A stretch of 64,000 nt of DNA from Halorubrum sp. BV1 (GTDB lineage Archaea; Halobacteriota; Halobacteria; Halobacteriales; Haloferacaceae), in contig NZ_JQKV01000002.1 in NCBI RefSeq assembly GCF_000746205.1, positions 682,001 to 746,000 on the forward strand. Reading direction: 5' to 3'. Positions 1 through 7,946 of this stretch are shown here, in pieces. How positions within the stretch are numbered: position 1 is the stretch's first letter; the number at the start of each line of letters is the position of its first letter. The notes below the pieces were generated by a model. That model was not told the DNA's origin. It ran no database searches and saw nothing but the letters and a program-made list of their open reading frames with translations. A program made the position numbers and the translations under genes.

Positions 1-863
1 CCGCGACCGCCGTCGTCGCCGTGGTGGCCCCCGCCGCGGCCCCCCTCACCGCGGTGGCCGTGCGCGCCGCCGTCCTCACCGTCGCCCGTCGGCACCGTCT
101 CGCCGGCGAGGAACGCGCCGAGGTCGGCGGGCGGGAACCGCCGCCCGATGTAAAAGTCGCCGAACTCGCCGTATCGAGAGGAGGCGGGATCGAAGCGCAT
201 CTCGTAGACGATATCTTTGATGTCCGTGGGATCAGAGCCGAACAGCGTGACCCCCCACTCGTGGCTGTCGAAGCCGACGGAGGAGGCGATCACCTGCTTG
301 ATTTTGCCGGCGTACTCGCGGCCGACGTCGCCGTGGTCGGCCATGAGATCGGCGCGGTCTGAAAAGGAGAGGTCATACCAGTTGTACTCCTCGCCGCGGC
401 GCTTGCTCATCGGATAGAAACAGACGTACTCGTCGTCGGGGATCTCCGGGGTGAGTTTCCCCTCGATGTAGCGACGAAGTCCTTCGTCGACGGCGTCGGG
501 GTCCTCGAAGTACTCGTCAGAGACGTAGCCTGAAACCTCGGTGACGGAGACGTACGAGGTCGTCCGCTCGGTGAACCGCGCGAGCGCCGTGTCCTCAAAC
601 CGACGCTCGATAGCCGAGAGATCGTCGAGGGTCGGCCGGAAGTGAACGAAAAGCAGGTCGGCTTTGTGTCCGAGCACGGAGAACAGTCCGGAGTCGCCCT
701 CGTCGGCGTCCGAGACCTGCTCGCGGTGGTTCAGGAAGGATATCCCCTCCTCTATCGCCCGGCGTCGCTCGCGTTCGGGGGCGTCACGCCACGCGTCCCA
801 GTCGATCGACCGGAAGTCGTGCAGCGCGAACCAGCCCTCCTCGGTCTGTGGTGCCTCGACCAT
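1..863 (-). CDS. pitA: Chlorite dismutase/HemQ-family heme protein (PitA-like), C-terminus beyond window
   Basis: About 287 codons are in the window; the reading frame is still open at position 1, so the C-terminus is missing. The first ~235 residues match the chlorite dismutase-like fold (phrases such as WFALHDFRSIDW and GKIKQVIASSVGFDSHEWGV). They are followed by a Gly/His/Asp-rich stretch (AHGHRGEGGRGG, then HHGDDGG). That layout is known from Haloferax PitA, where a His-rich linker joins a chlorite dismutase domain to an antibiotic-biosynthesis-monooxygenase-like domain. The second domain is therefore expected outside the window (inference). The likely role is coproheme decarboxylation or heme binding; true chlorite dismutase activity is not implied. 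The ATG at 861-863 has a TATA-like element near 886-892. Confidence 0.85.
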   Translation of the reverse strand, partial: MVEAPQTEEGWFALHDFRSIDWDAWRDAPERERRRAIEEGISFLNHREQVSDADEGDSGLFSVLGHKADLLFVHFRPTLDDLSAIERRFEDTALARFTERTTSYVSVTEVSGYVSDEYFEDPDAVDEGLRRYIEGKLTPEIPDDEYVCFYPMSKRRGEEYNWYDLSFSDRADLMADHGDVGREYAGKIKQVIASSVGFDSHEWGVTLFGSDPTDIKDIVYEMRFDPASSRYGEFGDFYIGRRFPPADLGAFLAGETVPTGDGEDGGAHGHRGEGGRGGGHHGDDGGR

Positions 864-1059
864 ACGTCGTCTTGGGACGCCGCGACTTAGGGGTTTGTGA
901 GTCGTCTCGGCTGACGGAAACGCGGGCCGAACGAGCGCGCGACGGGCACACGCGACGCGCCGCGGTCGTGACGGTGGCGGCGCGTCGTCGCCGCCGCCGG
1001 CGTCCCGTGTCGTCCGCGCTCCCGAAGGTTGATACCGGGCACCCGCAACTACCCGGACG

Positions 1060-1269
1060 ATGCCCAGTGACGACCCGTCCGTCCCGATCGTGTGCACCGA
1101 GTGCGAGACGGAGACCCGCGTCCCGCTGTCCGACGTCGAAGGGGCACTCACCAGACACAACGACGGAAAACACGACGGAGAAGACGTGGCCGAGGTCGAT
1201 CCGGCCCTGAAAGACCAGCTCGCCGACCTCGTCGCCGACGACCTCGGGTTGTTCGACGAGACGGCGTAG
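1060..1269 (+). CDS. C2H2-like zinc-finger microprotein (69 aa), conserved hypothetical
   Basis: A 69-residue acidic protein. It carries C12-x2-C15 and then H33-x4-H38, the spacing of a single C2H2-type zinc finger, followed by an acidic helical tail (DPALKDQLADLVADDLG). No other domain is visible and the function is unknown. Small one-finger proteins are common in haloarchaea. It is a single gene between a minus-strand heme protein and another minus-strand zinc-finger microprotein. A TTGATA element at about 1028-1033 would place transcription close to the ATG, consistent with a leaderless message. Confidence 0.75.
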   Translation: MPSDDPSVPIVCTECETETRVPLSDVEGALTRHNDGKHDGEDVAEVDPALKDQLADLVADDLGLFDETA

Positions 1270-1320
1270 TCGTACGCTCACCGAGTGGACCGATCCGCGC
1301 TCGGCGCGTCGAGGGGCGAC

Positions 1321-1551
1321 TCAGTCGTCCTGAGCGAGCGCACCCTGGGGATGTCCCTTGTGCTGGAGGTTCCGATTGTCGCGCTTCTGTGTCGCCGTCG
1401 CCGGAATGACGTCCGTCACGTCAGACCGGGGGTGCCCCGTGTAGCCGTGGCCGGAATGCTCGGCGCAGTGGGCCATCGCGTCGTGAGATCCCTCCCACGG
1501 CCCAGCATCACAGCCGTCTGCGGTACAGACGAATACGATATCCTCGGACAT
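1321..1551 (-). CDS. Cys/His zinc-finger-like microprotein (76 aa)
   Basis: The 76-residue product begins MSEDIVFVCTADGCD. It has C9-x4-C14 followed by H23, H28, C29, H32 and H35, enough ligands for a treble or C2H2-like zinc site. The C-terminal half is polar and probably flexible (DVIPATATQKRDNRNL). Function unknown. A clear TATA element (TTTTTATAC on the minus strand, about 1576-1585) lies ~27 bp before the ATG, so the gene is very probably transcribed from its own leaderless promoter. It resembles the protein at 1060-1269 in architecture but not closely in sequence. Confidence 0.75.
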   Translation of the reverse strand: MSEDIVFVCTADGCDAGPWEGSHDAMAHCAEHSGHGYTGHPRSDVTDVIPATATQKRDNRNLQHKGHPQGALAQDD

Positions 1552-1668
1552 GTTGTTCGGTCGTTCTCCAGATGCGTATAAAAACGCTACACCCCAATTA
1601 TCAGAGTAGATATTCTGACCCCGGCGGCGAGCGAACCGAGCCGCGACGCCGACGAGACCGCGTCGGTC

Positions 1669-2451
1669 TCAGTCGCCGATCGCGGGCGCGGCGAACAGCT
1701 CGACGCTCGTCCCGTCACGGCGGCAGTCTTCGAGCGCGTGTTTGGCCGCAAAGCCGGCCTCGTGCGCGGACGCGCCGCTGCCGACACCGACCTGTAGCTC
1801 AACGCCCACGTCGTCTTCGACGTGTGCGACCGCGTCCGTGAAGGCGCGTTCGGGGAGGTCCGGGCAGACGGAGATGATGTTGTCGCCGCCGACGAAAAAC
1901 GAAAGCGCCCCATGGGTCTCGCGGAGATAGTGCATCAGCGAGGCGTACGCCCGCTCGACGTTAATGAACGTGTCGAACTCGTTGATCTGGTCGGTGTACT
2001 TTCCGGTGACGTCGACGACGTCGAAGTGTGCGATCTGGAGGTCGGTGTCCGTCGTCTCCGTGAGATACTCGCCGGCGAGCACCTCGGTCCGGCTCTCGTC
2101 TTGTGCGCTCCCCTCGGTCTGGAGCCTGTGGTTCGCCGCCGTGAGGGCGTCGACCGGGCGCTCCGCGACCGCGGTCCCGAGGCTGATACTCACCGGATAG
2201 CGGTTCCCGATCGATTCTTGCAGCGCCGCGTGGGCGGCGTCGTCGACCCCGTTCGTCACCGCGATCATGTTGTCGAAGCGCGTGAAGAAGACGTACGCGT
2301 CGCGGTGGCCGACGAACTGTGCGATGTCGGCGAAGAGCCGCGACTGAAGCGTCTGGAGGTCCATCTCGCGACGCGGCTCCGGGGTCACGGTCCACGGCCC
2401 GTAGTTGTCGATCTGGACGAGGGTCACCTGGGTCGTCGTCACAGTAGACAC
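1669..2451 (-). CDS. gch3: GTP cyclohydrolase III (IIa)
   Basis: A 260-residue protein with the full archaeal GTP cyclohydrolase III pattern. It has an N-terminal TQVTLVQIDNYGPWT segment and two ferredoxin-like halves, containing FFTRFDNMIAVTNG and SFFVGGDNIISVCP. The enzyme converts GTP to the formylamino-pyrimidine nucleotide (FAPy). This is the first step towards riboflavin and coenzyme F420 in archaea, which use this unrelated enzyme in place of bacterial RibA. The length is normal. The start is a GTG; a minus-strand CATAAAG element at about 2471-2478 is ~24 bp upstream, which suits a leaderless transcript. It is not in an operon with other flavin genes here. Confidence 0.93.
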   Translation of the reverse strand: MSTVTTTQVTLVQIDNYGPWTVTPEPRREMDLQTLQSRLFADIAQFVGHRDAYVFFTRFDNMIAVTNGVDDAAHAALQESIGNRYPVSISLGTAVAERPVDALTAANHRLQTEGSAQDESRTEVLAGEYLTETTDTDLQIAHFDVVDVTGKYTDQINEFDTFINVERAYASLMHYLRETHGALSFFVGGDNIISVCPDLPERAFTDAVAHVEDDVGVELQVGVGSGASAHEAGFAAKHALEDCRRDGTSVELFAAPAIGD

Positions 2452-2536
2452 CGATACGGAGTCGTGCCGCTTTATGCTTCCGTTATCCCGAACGCGTTAG
2501 CGGTATCGGATCTGGGACAGAGGCCCCACCGCGTCG

Positions 2537-2971
2537 TCACTCTCGCGTCGTCTGCCGACCGATGACGGTCTCCATCTCTAGGGCGTACAGCGTGAATGCG
2601 ACCTGTTCGACCGCTTCGTCGAACAGGCGAAAGGGCGGGAACCACTCGTTGAGGGTCGCCTCGCCGACGTCGCCGTCCCACTCTCGTATCGGTCCGCGGA
2701 CGTGGACGCTCCACGACGCGTCCGCCGACGCGTCATAACAGACGAACGTGGCGGTGTCCGTCGCGTTGAGGAACCGTCGCTTCTCGCTGTCGCGGTCGTG
2801 GCCGCTGACGCGGATCAGGAGCCGCTCGCCGTCGTAGTGGTAGCTCAGCGGGACGGCGTACGCGTCGTCGTCGCGTGCCAGTCCGAGGACGCCGTGGTGA
2901 CCCGCCCGCAAGTGATCGTCGACGTCCGCCTCGGTCATGCCGCTCGTGTAGACGTACTCGGCGTGCTCCAT
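2537..2971 (-). CDS. Pyridoxamine 5'-phosphate oxidase-family (flavin-binding) protein
   Basis: A 144-residue protein starting MEHAEYVYTSGMTEADVDDHL. It has the split-barrel FMN-binding features of the PNPOx-like family: GVLGLARDDDAYAVPLSYHYDG early, RLLIRVSGHDRDSEKRRFL in the middle, and AFTLYALEMETVIGRQT at the end. Members bind FMN or F420, or are heme-utilisation-like proteins; the substrate cannot be inferred. An in-frame start eight codons upstream exists, but the ATG at 2969-2971 sits ~27 bp from an AT-rich element (2995-3000), so it is preferred. The gene is divergent from the HAD phosphatase and may share that element with it. Confidence 0.82.
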   Translation of the reverse strand: MEHAEYVYTSGMTEADVDDHLRAGHHGVLGLARDDDAYAVPLSYHYDGERLLIRVSGHDRDSEKRRFLNATDTATFVCYDASADASWSVHVRGPIREWDGDVGEATLNEWFPPFRLFDEAVEQVAFTLYALEMETVIGRQTTRE

Positions 2972-2993
2972 GCGCGGTAGACGCGACGACGAC

Positions 2994-3002
2994 ACAAATA
3001 GG
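2994..3002. promoter_or_regulatory. Candidate shared TATA element for two divergent leaderless genes
   Basis: The AT-rich hexamer CAAATA (2995-3000; TATTTG on the other strand) is the only such sequence in the 54-bp divergent spacer. It is centred ~27 bp from the minus-strand start at 2971 and ~28 bp from the plus-strand start at 3026. Both distances are right for TBP-directed leaderless transcription. Confidence 0.45.
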
Positions 3003-3025
3003 GTCGTGGCGACCCGACGGAGACC

Positions 3026-3805
3026 ATGTCATTCAGCGGAGCCGTCCTCGACGTGGACGGGACGGTCGTGCGAGGCGACGATCCGATCGGTGGCGCACCG
3101 GCGGGGTACGAACGACTGCGATCGGCCGGCATCGAGACGCTTTTCGTCTCGAACAACCCGACGAAGACGCCCGCTGCGTACGTCGACCGCCTCGGTGCCG
3201 CGGGGTATGCCATCGACGCGGAACAGGTGTTCACCGCCGGGACGGTGACGACGCGGTACCTCCGGGAGCACCACGGAGCAGACGATCTGTTGTGCATCGG
3301 CGACCCGGGGCTGCTCTCTCAGTTCGCCGACGCCGGACTCACCACCACGGACGACCCCGCGGCGGCGGACGCGCTCGTCGCCTCCGTCGACCGGGAGTTC
3401 GACTACGACGATCTGTGTACCGCGCTGTGGACCTTAGAGCGTGGGGTTCCGTTCGTGGGAACGGATCCGGACGTCGTCATACCCGCACCCGATCGCGACA
3501 TTCCCGGGTCCGGAGCCGTGATCAACGCGATCGCGGGCGTCGCCGAGCGCGAGCCCGACGTCGTGCTCGGCAAGCCCTCCGATCCCGCGATCGAGATGGT
3601 CCGCGAGCGACTCCCCTATCCGCCGGAGGAGTGTCTCGTCGTCGGCGACCGTCTCAACACCGACATCGCGCTCGGCGAGCGCGCGGGAATGACGACCGCC
3701 CTCGTGCTGTCCGGGATCACAAACGAAGCGGACGTCGCGGACGCCGCCGTCTCGCCCGACTACGTGCTCGACGATCTCGGAGAGATCGACCGAGTGCTCG
3801 ACTGA
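3026..3805 (+). CDS. HAD-superfamily (IIA, NagD-like) phosphatase
   Basis: A 259-residue HAD hydrolase. The catalytic loop is VLDVDGTVVRG, with nucleophile D9 and acid/base D11. Motif II is in LFVSNNPTKTP, the motif III lysine is in VVLGKPSDPAIE, and the motif IV acidic loop is VVGDRLNTDI. The cap sits between motifs II and III, the type IIA arrangement of NagD, 4-nitrophenylphosphatase and phosphoglycolate phosphatase-like enzymes. It probably dephosphorylates a small sugar or glycolate phosphate in the cytoplasm; the exact substrate is unclear. The ATG is ~28 bp after the shared AT-rich element, and a 37-bp tandem repeat array begins ten bases after the stop. Confidence 0.9.
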   Translation: MSFSGAVLDVDGTVVRGDDPIGGAPAGYERLRSAGIETLFVSNNPTKTPAAYVDRLGAAGYAIDAEQVFTAGTVTTRYLREHHGADDLLCIGDPGLLSQFADAGLTTTDDPAAADALVASVDREFDYDDLCTALWTLERGVPFVGTDPDVVIPAPDRDIPGSGAVINAIAGVAEREPDVVLGKPSDPAIEMVRERLPYPPEECLVVGDRLNTDIALGERAGMTTALVLSGITNEADVADAAVSPDYVLDDLGEIDRVLD

Positions 3806-3814
3806 TCCGGGGCG

Positions 3815-3944
3815 GATCGACCGCCGCGACGAAACCGTCGATTCCACCACGGATCGACCGCCACGACGAAACCGTCGATTCCACCACGGATCGACCGCCA
3901 CGACAAAACCGTCGATTCCACCACGGATTGACCGCCACGACGAA
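3815..3944. repeat. 37-bp tandem direct repeat, three full copies plus a partial
   Basis: Copies run 3815-3851, 3852-3888 and 3889-3925, with a 19-bp partial at 3926-3944. They are nearly identical (one or two substitutions each) and head-to-tail without spacers, so this is not a CRISPR array. Each unit contains ATCGAC and its inverse GTCGAT about 15 bp apart, so each copy could form a small hairpin. The unit length is not a multiple of three, which argues against a repeated peptide. The array lies between the HAD gene and the promoter of the 36-aa gene. Confidence 0.92.
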
Positions 3945-4003
3945 CACGCCGACGGCGGATCCGCCGACGGCACGCTCCGGTCGCACTTTCGCCATGTGGG
4001 TAA

Positions 4004-4013
4004 CGTTTATATT
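4004..4013 (+). promoter_or_regulatory. TATA box of the 36-aa gene
   Basis: CGTTTATATT is one of the best TATA matches in the window. It ends ~23 bp before the ATG at 4036, which predicts a leaderless mRNA starting at or beside the start codon. It lies 60 bp after the last tandem repeat copy. Confidence 0.75.
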
Positions 4014-4035
4014 GGATTCCAACTTCGACTACCGT

Positions 4036-4146
4036 ATGAGTGTGAGAGACACACACGAGGACGCGAGAGACGACGGCGAGGACCCGGAGCGGTCCGTCCG
4101 GATCATCGAGGGGCACGCGGTGCAGTTCAACGAGTATCGGTACTGA
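4036..4146 (+). CDS. 36-aa acidic microprotein, unknown function
   Basis: A short gene beginning MSVRDTHEDARDDGED and ending in a more hydrophobic segment (SVRIIEGHAVQFNEYRY). Support comes from a strong TATA box at the correct leaderless distance and a halophile-like acidic composition; the whole preceding spacer has no other candidate gene. An in-frame ATG at 3993 lies upstream of the TATA box and is unlikely to be used. No Cys, membrane segment or known motif is present. It could be a small regulator or a protein partner. It is not an obvious toxin or antitoxin. Confidence 0.6.
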   Translation: MSVRDTHEDARDDGEDPERSVRIIEGHAVQFNEYRY

Positions 4147-4270
4147 GTGGTCTGACTGTCGACGGTGCGCCCGCAGTCCGGCCCGGGCGCTCGTCGTCGC
4201 CCGCGACCGCCGCCGCGGTGAGTCGACCGCTGTCGGGACCGTTAAGTGCGCGTCCCGGGTAGCCGAGTGT

Positions 4271-5620
4271 GTGACACGGAGGCTCCGACGCGCGAGCGCC
4301 TTCGCCGCGGTGGCCGCGCTGGCGGTCCTCGCTCCGGCGCTCGGCGACGCCGCGCTCGTGCCGTTTCTCGCCGTCGCCGGGCTCGCCTTTTTCGGCGTCC
4401 GCGACGGGGAGTGGTTCGAGACGCTCGCACTCCCCGGCGACCGGGACGAAGAGCGGCTCTACGGGTTCGTCGCCTTCTCGCTCGCCGCGGCCGGACTCGC
4501 GCTGTTCGCCTCCCTCCCCCGCGCCCCGCTTCCTCACTCGGCGTTCGCCGCGGCGACCCTCGCGGTCGGTGGCGGCCGCCTCGGCCGGGAACTCGTCGGC
4601 TCCCGGTCGACAGACGAGTTCGCACTCGTCGCCGGCTACGTCGCCGGCGGCACCGTAGGCGCAGTCGCCGGACAGGTCGGCGTGCTGGTTCAGACCAGCG
4701 GACTGGACAGTTTCGGCGCGGCCGTCGGCGGCGTCACCGCGACGCTCCCCGGCGTCGGGTTCCTCGCCGCGGTCGCGGCGCTGACGGCCGCGCTCGTCCG
4801 GTCGCTGGTGTTCGCCCGCGACGCACACATCACGGTCATCCTCGTCTCCTTCGCCGTCTGGGGGTTCATCGCGCTCGATCCGGGCGTGACTGTCGCGCTC
4901 GTCGCCTTCGGGCTCGGCGTGACCGTCGCGCTCGGCTACGTCTCCGTCGCGCTCGGCACCGCGTCGGTCTCCGGCATGTTGACCGGCGTGCTCTCCGCGC
5001 TGCTTGCGGTCGTGCTCGGCGGCGTCGGGTGGTTCCTCACGCTCATGTCGTTTTACGCCGTCGGCGGGCTCGCCTCGAAGTACCGGTTCGACGAGAAGGC
5101 GGACCGCGGCGTCGCACAGGAGAACGAGGGAGCTCGCGGCACGGGCAACGTGCTTGCCAACTCCGCCGTCGCGCTCGCCGCGGTCGTCGGCTACGCGGCG
5201 ACGGCGCACGTCGACGCGCCGGCGGCCCCGTTCGCGCTCGCGTTCGCCGGCGCGACCGCGACGGCGATGGCCGACACCCTCTCCTCTGAGATCGGCGGGC
5301 TGTACGACGGTCCGCGGCTCGTCACGACGCTGCGACGGGTCGAGCCGGGAACGGACGGCGCGGTGACGTGGCAGGGCGAGGTGGCCGGGGGGACCGGCGG
5401 GCTCCTCGTCGGCGGGCTCGCCGCGCTCGGCATGCCGCTCGGCGACCCCGTCGTGGGCGGCGCGGTCGTCGTCTGCGCCGGCGTCGTCGGCATGACCGTC
5501 GACAGCCTCCTCGGCGCGCTGGTCGAGGGCGACGCGGTCGGAAACCAGGCGGTCAACTTCCTCGCGACGCTTTCGGGCGCGGCGGCCGCGGTGACGCTCT
5601 GGGCGGTGGTGCTGCGATGA
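4271..5620 (+). CDS. DUF92 (COG1836) integral membrane protein, possible polyprenyl/phytyl-phosphate kinase
   Basis: A 449-residue protein with about 12 hydrophobic segments. The last ~230 residues carry the DUF92 signature: FYAVGGLASKYRFDEKADRGVAQENEGARG, then ATAMADTLSSEIGGLYDGPRLVTTLRRVEPGTDGAVTWQGE, and a C-terminal DSLLGALVEG segment (each is shown only as landmark text). DUF92 includes plant VTE6, which phosphorylates phytyl phosphate. By analogy this protein may act on isoprenoid phosphates, perhaps salvaging geranylgeranyl units for archaeal lipids; that is inference. The N-terminal ~200 residues are extra hydrophobic sequence. The start is a GTG. Its stop overlaps the next gene by four bases (ATGA), so the two are translationally coupled. 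Confidence 0.82.
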   Translation: MTRRLRRASAFAAVAALAVLAPALGDAALVPFLAVAGLAFFGVRDGEWFETLALPGDRDEERLYGFVAFSLAAAGLALFASLPRAPLPHSAFAAATLAVGGGRLGRELVGSRSTDEFALVAGYVAGGTVGAVAGQVGVLVQTSGLDSFGAAVGGVTATLPGVGFLAAVAALTAALVRSLVFARDAHITVILVSFAVWGFIALDPGVTVALVAFGLGVTVALGYVSVALGTASVSGMLTGVLSALLAVVLGGVGWFLTLMSFYAVGGLASKYRFDEKADRGVAQENEGARGTGNVLANSAVALAAVVGYAATAHVDAPAAPFALAFAGATATAMADTLSSEIGGLYDGPRLVTTLRRVEPGTDGAVTWQGEVAGGTGGLLVGGLAALGMPLGDPVVGGAVVVCAGVVGMTVDSLLGALVEGDAVGNQAVNFLATLSGAAAAVTLWAVVLR

Positions 5621-6153
5621 CGGGACGCGACCGCGGCGGCGACTCGGAGCCGTCGTCCGGGTCCGGACGCACGGGGACGTCTCGGGTCCGCGCCGCGCGC
5701 CCCGCCGACGCCGGCCGCATCCGCGAGCTACAGTCGCGCCTCCGCCAGCCGAGCCCGGACCTGCTGGAGTACGGGCTCGCGGTGGGAGCCGTTCGAGTGA
5801 GCCTCGCCGACGGCGGGCCGGCCAGCGACAGCGGGTCGGCGAGCGACGGCGGGCCGGCCAGCGACGCCGGGCCAGGCGGGCGGGTCGCGGGATACCTGTT
5901 GCCGGTCGACGCGCCGAACCGATCGGGCGTCCACATCGCGGAGCTCGTCGTCGCCCCGGACTGTCGTCGCGAGGGGCGGGCGAGCGAACTGCTCCGCGCC
6001 GTCGTCCGCGAGGCGTCGGGCCCCGTGACGCTGCAGGCGCACCCGAACAACGAGGCCGCGCTCGCGCTGTACGAGAGCCTCGGGTTCTCGGTCGTCGACC
6101 GCCGGGCGGACGCGTACGACGACGGCGACGCGCTGGTGTTGCGGCTGGAGTGA
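5617..6153 (+). CDS. GNAT-family N-acetyltransferase
   Basis: A 178-residue protein with a GNAT core. The acetyl-CoA binding region is HIAELVVAPDCRREGRASELL, followed by HPNNEAALALYESLGF, which is typical of alpha-N or small-molecule acetyltransferases. The N-terminus (about 20 residues) is Gly/Ser-rich and disordered. Around residues 66-88 there is a low-complexity insertion made of GGPASD/GSASD units, encoded by degenerate repeats at ~5810-5880 and placed in the loop before beta-strand 4. The start codon overlaps the DUF92 stop (ATGA), so it is the second gene of that operon. Substrate unknown. Confidence 0.85.
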   Translation: MTGRDRGGDSEPSSGSGRTGTSRVRAARPADAGRIRELQSRLRQPSPDLLEYGLAVGAVRVSLADGGPASDSGSASDGGPASDAGPGGRVAGYLLPVDAPNRSGVHIAELVVAPDCRREGRASELLRAVVREASGPVTLQAHPNNEAALALYESLGFSVVDRRADAYDDGDALVLRLE

Positions 6154-6220
6154 GCGACGGCGCGTTCCGACGGCGGAGACAGACAAAAGGCCTATTCGAC
6201 ATCCGCGCGTCCGGCGAGAC

Positions 6221-6667
6221 ATGAGCGATGTCGACGCGGACACCGGAGACGCCGACCGGGACGAGGCCGTCCGGGGCGGGGCGGACCGGAGCGAGACGGA
6301 CTCGGCCGGGCCGATCGACGTCGACTTCGGCGACGACGGGCTCGTGCCCGCGATCGCCCAGGACGCCGACTCGGGAGAGGTGTTGATGCTCGCGTACGTC
6401 TCGCCGGAGGCGCTCGAACGGACCCGCGAGACCGGCGAAGCTCACTACTACTCGCGCTCTCGCGACGAGCTGTGGCACAAGGGCGCGTCGTCGGGACACA
6501 CCCAAGCGGTCCGGGAGGTGCGCGTCGACTGCGACGCCGACACGCTGTTGTACCTCGTCGACCAGAACGGCGGCGCGTGCCACACGGGCCACCGATCGTG
6601 TTTCCACCGCACGATCGACGGCGAACACGTCGGCGACCGCGTGTTCGACCCCGACGAGGTGTACTGA
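6221..6667 (+). CDS. hisI: Phosphoribosyl-AMP cyclohydrolase
   Basis: A 148-residue enzyme of histidine biosynthesis that opens the adenine ring of phosphoribosyl-AMP to give ProFAR. Diagnostic sequence includes LMLAYVSPEALERTRETGEAHYYSRSR, LWHKGASSGHTQ and the metal-binding ACHTGHRSCFHRT near the C-terminus, with Zn/Mg ligands in VDCDADTLLY. The first ~30 residues are an Asp/Glu-rich extension typical of halophiles. It lacks a fused HisE domain. The following gene starts at the very next base after the stop, so they probably share a transcript even though their functions look unrelated. Confidence 0.95.
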   Translation: MSDVDADTGDADRDEAVRGGADRSETDSAGPIDVDFGDDGLVPAIAQDADSGEVLMLAYVSPEALERTRETGEAHYYSRSRDELWHKGASSGHTQAVREVRVDCDADTLLYLVDQNGGACHTGHRSCFHRTIDGEHVGDRVFDPDEVY

Positions 6668-7873
6668 ATGGTCGCGTCGGAGACCGACGGCGGCTCGGAG
6701 GGAGCGGACGCCGCCGCGACGGAGGCGGACGCTGCGGCCGTCAACGACGGGCGGGTCGCCGAGGCGGGCGAGGCGGCGGCGACGCTCAGAGAGCGGTACG
6801 ACGAACTCCGACGGATCGAGGATCGCATCGCCGGTCTCGGACGAGACCGCGTCGAGGCCGCCGCAGACGCCTACCGCCGAGCGCACCGCGTGCTCGACCA
6901 GTACGAGGAAGACGCGGTCGGGACCGGCGACTTCGGCTCATACGTTCAGTTCCGCGGCGAGTTCGCCGACGCCGTGGACGTCGACGACGACGCGCTCGCG
7001 GCCGACGCGTTCGAGGCCGCGGACGACGCGGTCGACAAGAAGCGGCTCTCCGAGAGCGACTTCGCCGCCGCCCGCGACGCGCTCGACCCCGCGGGCGAGT
7101 ACGTCGACCTCCTCGACGCGTACGACGACGCCGTCGACGCGTACCGGATCGCCCGCAAGGAGACGAAGGCGGCGAAAAAAGACCTCGAATCGCGGCTCGA
7201 CGAGCTTCACGAGGTCGCCGAGATGGCCGACGCAGACCTCGACGCCGACGTCGACCGCCTCCGCGAGCCGATCGAGTCGTACAACGAGTCGGTGCGCGAG
7301 GCGTTCGCGTCGTTTTACGCCTCGGCGTCCGCCCGCGAGGTGTTCGCTTTTCTCGAGAGGGCCGACGGGACCCCGTTCGTTGACGTCGACGTACCGCCGA
7401 CCGACCTCGCCGATTACGTCGCCGACTACGAGGCGGGCGAGGAACCGCTGCCGACGCTCGTAGAGTACGCCGACTACTCGAACTCGAAGCTCGACCACTA
7501 CGTCGACGATCCCGGCGCGCTCCGGACGGCGGTCGCGGTCCACCAGACCTACATCGATCGGCTCGACGGCCACCCGCTGACGCTCGACTGGCCCCCCGCC
7601 GGCGGTGACGAACTCGGCTACGAGATCGACGAGCTCATTCCGCTCGTCTCGCGGGTGGCAGACGACGAGACGGTCGCAACGCTGCGGTCGATCCGAGACC
7701 TCGCCCGCGAGGACGACTACGAGCGACTGCGGCGCGCGGCCGAGGTCCGAGACGCCTGCGACGAGGCCGAGGTAGCCCTCCTCGAACGCGGCGTCGTCGA
7801 CGAGCGCGTGAAAGAGGCGGAACGGACGCGGTCGATCGTCGAGGCCGTGCTCGCGGAGACGGAACGGACGTGA
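6668..7873 (+). CDS. Conserved haloarchaeal coiled-coil protein, unknown function
   Basis: A 401-residue, highly acidic and largely helical protein. Heptad-like stretches run through residues ~40-70 (AATLRERYDELRRIEDRIAG) and ~155-200 (ARKETKAAKKDLESRLDELHE). The C-terminal third contains several short motifs such as HPLTLDWPPAGGDELGYEIDELIPL. No transmembrane segment, Cys cluster or catalytic motif is evident. Its start abuts the hisI stop with no spacer, indicating co-transcription. It looks like a haloarchaeal family of unknown role (I recall a DUF7118-type assignment, not verifiable here); a structural or scaffold function is possible. Confidence 0.8.
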   Translation: MVASETDGGSEGADAAATEADAAAVNDGRVAEAGEAAATLRERYDELRRIEDRIAGLGRDRVEAAADAYRRAHRVLDQYEEDAVGTGDFGSYVQFRGEFADAVDVDDDALAADAFEAADDAVDKKRLSESDFAAARDALDPAGEYVDLLDAYDDAVDAYRIARKETKAAKKDLESRLDELHEVAEMADADLDADVDRLREPIESYNESVREAFASFYASASAREVFAFLERADGTPFVDVDVPPTDLADYVADYEAGEEPLPTLVEYADYSNSKLDHYVDDPGALRTAVAVHQTYIDRLDGHPLTLDWPPAGGDELGYEIDELIPLVSRVADDETVATLRSIRDLAREDDYERLRRAAEVRDACDEAEVALLERGVVDERVKEAERTRSIVEAVLAETERT

Positions 7874-7946
7874 TCGACGGTCGCCTGCACGCGAGGCGTC
7901 GTCTGCGTGGCCGCTTTTTAAGAGGCATCGGAGCCGAGAGGAGAAC

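Noticed and set aside
3815..3944. CRISPR array
   Set aside because: Copies are head-to-tail with no unique spacers, and no cas genes are present in the window.
4127..6886. 919-codon minus-strand open frame antisense to DUF92-GNAT-hisI
   Set aside because: The plus strand carries three recognisable families with coupled starts. The antisense product is Arg-rich and has no motif; it is a consequence of high GC.
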